In this document: piece after piece, positions 61,544 to 64,000 of the stretch
Layout: every line of letters starts with the position of its first letter
Numbering within the stretch: position 1 is the first letter of the stretch
Assembly: GCA_963853835.1 (NCBI GenBank)
Contig: OY970823.1
Span: 49,389,808 to 49,453,807, forward strand
Length of the DNA stretch: 64,000 bases
From: Calendula officinalis
Lineage: Eukaryota; Streptophyta; Magnoliopsida; Asterales; Asteraceae
Reading direction: 5' to 3'
Translations under genes and position numbers: made by a program
The notes under the pieces: generated by a model
The model's input: the letters and a program-made list of their open reading frames with translations, nothing else
The model's database searches: none
What the model was told of the DNA's origin: nothing

Positions 61544-63049
61544 TACAAACAATGGATTTAAATCATTGTGTTTGCTTTCGTTACTAACTGATTTATCGTT
61601 TAAATATGTGAAGTAAGTCGTTAGATATAACAATCCCTTAAACACCTTTATAAGTTTAAAGTTCCGGCTACCAATATTTTCTACCATAATTTTACGTTTT
61701 AGTTACAAAATATTGGGTCAAGGAGTGACTTCCACAAGGTGTAATGAAGTTTACCGTAGCAATTACAGAGTGCTACATCAATGTCATATCAATTTTCACT
61801 CAACACCAATAACAATCACATATACAATATAATGTTATGGACCACATGAACCATACTCAATCATGCCAGAGGTGGGGTATGATGAGGTGAAATTAGACAT
61901 TGATACATCTACATAAGGATAAATAGATTGGTTAACTTGTGTGTTGTCATGAGAATATAGATACTGTAAAGAGACAAAATTGTGTGACACATATATGACA
62001 TATAAGGTGTGAAAAGTATAAGGGCCAAGTAAACATATACGATTTCAAAAAATTATGTACGTGAGACATATAAAACATCTAAGTAATGTAAAATATGAAA
62101 ACATCGTGAAAGTAATTTGTAAAACATGGAGTTAGATAACAAGTGAATGTGATGAATGTATGAAAGTGTTTTAGTGGTGGTGGTTAATTTGGAAGGGTTA
62201 TATTACGTAGATGGAAAATCTTAGTAGACCCACGAGTACAAAAAGCGAGATTCATTATGCAACTGGGGTATGAAAGAGTCCCCCTCAAGTATCACAAGAA
62301 ATAATATATACCTCAAGATTGTTATATGCTTGTGCTTTTGACTTTATATAGTAGTTGACTTTGTATATTTAAAAGATAAAAGTAATGAGAAGGTAATTGT
62401 TATTATTATATGAAAGTTAGATATATTAGTTCTTTTAAACTATTTTATTGTAATTACTTACTCGAGATACATAGTTCACCAACCACCTTGTAATCTAACA
62501 AGCAATATAGTCTCCGCGCGTTGGAGCAGAATTTCTAAATCCTATATTATTATACAAAATATTTTTTATTAAACTGGTTTTGATTCAAGTAATATATTCC
62601 TAAGCGTTACATGAAATTCCTAGATCATATACTAATATATTTTTTACTGACATACAATATTAGTAATAATAAGTTTTAGCGCACCATAAATGATGATTTT
62701 AATTCATTATAAATTGCTCAATTGAACTTCCATGTTTTAATGGCTTGCTTGTTTTCAAAAGTATCATGATGTCTAAACCCTTATACCAACTTGTTGTATC
62801 AAATGGTAATTATCAAATATCTCAAGGTCCAAAATGAAAATTCTTAAATAAGATGGTGGGGAACTGGGGAATCTGGCACGGATCAAATAGGAAGCGAAGT
62901 GTGTGATAGGCACTCAAATTAACAACGTTAAGGTGTATGAATAGTAATTTAACAGAAAATTGAATCATAAATGTATTATAGTACAATCGTTACAAAGTTC
63001 TTAAACATTCCAACATATTCAAGTCTCGACTCGTTCTTTGAGTTAAGGA
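61544..63049. other. Intergenic DNA, no gene recognised
   Basis: AT-rich sequence. gtgacttccacaaggtgtaatg near 61725 is shared with the SINE-like piece at 63100, so another decayed SINE may be here. Confidence 0.4.
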
Positions 63050-63225
63050 GATTTTTTTTTTGAATGACAAATTAGTTAGTCATTTGAGTTAAAGAGTGAC
63101 TTCCACAAGGAGTAGTGTGTTACTTTCAAACCTTCCACTTATGAGAAATAAACCACATCACCTTATTCACTTTAAGATCGAAAAACTTTCAATAAGGTTC
63201 GAATCTTATTAAGAAAACCTCCCAA
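63050..63225 (-). mobile_element. Diverged SINE-like copy
   Basis: A T-rich start (63051-63061), the shared text gagtgacttccacaagg and a B-box-like palindrome ggttcgaatctta (63198-63210) resemble the SINE at 61348. No TSD was recognised. Confidence 0.45.
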
Positions 63226-64000
63226 TGATTTATTTAAATGCCAATTCTTCTATAATACATTTCTTATAGCCAAATACTGTTCATTAGAAAATATATAAAA
63301 CAGTGTTAGACAAAAACGGTGTTTTGAATGTTAAATGCTTCCTGCAGTGAGACCCACAAGGCCACAATCCTCTGAAGCCACATTTCATTTTTTCTAAAAC
63401 TTATGTATTAACTGATATATATATATACGAAGTATTATTATAGTAAAGGATAATAACTATCTCAAGTCAAGTCAAATTGAATTTTTTTTTTCTTTTATTA
63501 CACTTTGTGTAAAATATGTTATTTATAATTTTATTAAAAGATAATAATAAAAATAGAATGGAAATTAGAGGATATGCATATATTTTAGTAGAAACGTTTT
63601 TAAAGATTTTAATTAATTAGCTCTTAATAAAAAATTAAAAATATTAGATAATTTACACCGACTCAAAATCTGTATTTAAGTCAAGTTGAATTTGTGTTAG
63701 AGATACACAAGTAGAATTTTTAGTTGCATTTGAGTATCAAAATATCTGAATATAAACTAATTAACTATTAAAAAGAGATAGACAATTTAAACAGTGTTGC
63801 AACATATTAAAGCTTTTAAACATTTAAATAGTGATATTGATGTTGTTGTAACTATAAAAATATAATCCTACATCATTTTATATGATCATATATATATAAA
63901 AAACATATGTTTAAAAGTGAATCATAACATTAACCAAGAAAATTACGTTTAAAAATTCAACAATAACGTGCGGCAACTATAATCCTCGTTATCTACAAAC
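63226..64000. other. AT-rich intergenic DNA, nothing recognised
   Basis: Contains a short TATA-type microsatellite near 63416 and poly-T. No coding or repeat structure is supported. Confidence 0.45.

Overview
The window is nuclear DNA of a flowering plant. It is AT-rich, with GT-AG introns, plant-only gene families (PYL ABA receptor, CIP1-like coiled-coil protein, group III WRKY, GH28 pectinase) and transposons of nearly every plant superfamily. It is a eudicot by gene style. An asterid or Asteraceae origin is only a weak impression from the repeat families. I see no bacterial, organellar or CRISPR features.

Gene-bearing part: an intact three-exon PYL-type abscisic-acid receptor lies at 2032-3217 (+). 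A decayed polygalacturonase follows at about 4165-5098 (+), then an intact single-exon gene for a secreted basic protein of unknown function at 5338-6033 (-). At 13132-13839 (+) a group III WRKY gene has lost its WRKY core but keeps its W-box-rich promoter. A CIP1-like actin/COP1-associated coiled-coil gene occupies 20781-23545 (-). A sphingoid-base kinase remnant lies at 25611-26101 (-). These genes look like independent host loci, not a pathway or cluster.

Repeat-bearing part: most of the rest can be resolved into elements with target-site duplications (TSDs) that can be read directly. They include a 3.5 kb hAT element with a frameshifted transposase (14151-17629), two long-TIR Mutator-like elements with 9-bp TSDs, four Stowaway-like MITEs, four complete hAT MITEs with GC-rich subterminal repeats, solo LTRs, LINE 3' ends, Helitron 3' hairpins, a tRNA-derived SINE with a 16-bp TSD, and an inverted-repeat element that has captured alpha-amylase and LRR receptor-kinase fragments (27135-29513).

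Two nests stand out. At 34983-39275 a PIF/Harbinger element was hit by a relative of itself, which was hit by a Mutator-like element, which was hit by a hAT MITE; a CACTA MITE sits separately in the outer element. At 47900-60046 the gag gene of a 5'-LTR-bearing Ty3/gypsy remnant (- strand) is split by an 8.35 kb gag-only LTR retrotransposon (+ strand) with two unequal LTRs and a perfect 5-bp TSD; a hAT MITE is nested in the outer LTR. I found no convincing new enzymatic or defence system. The most novel material is the layered transposon architecture, the gene-capturing element and the unclassified secreted protein.
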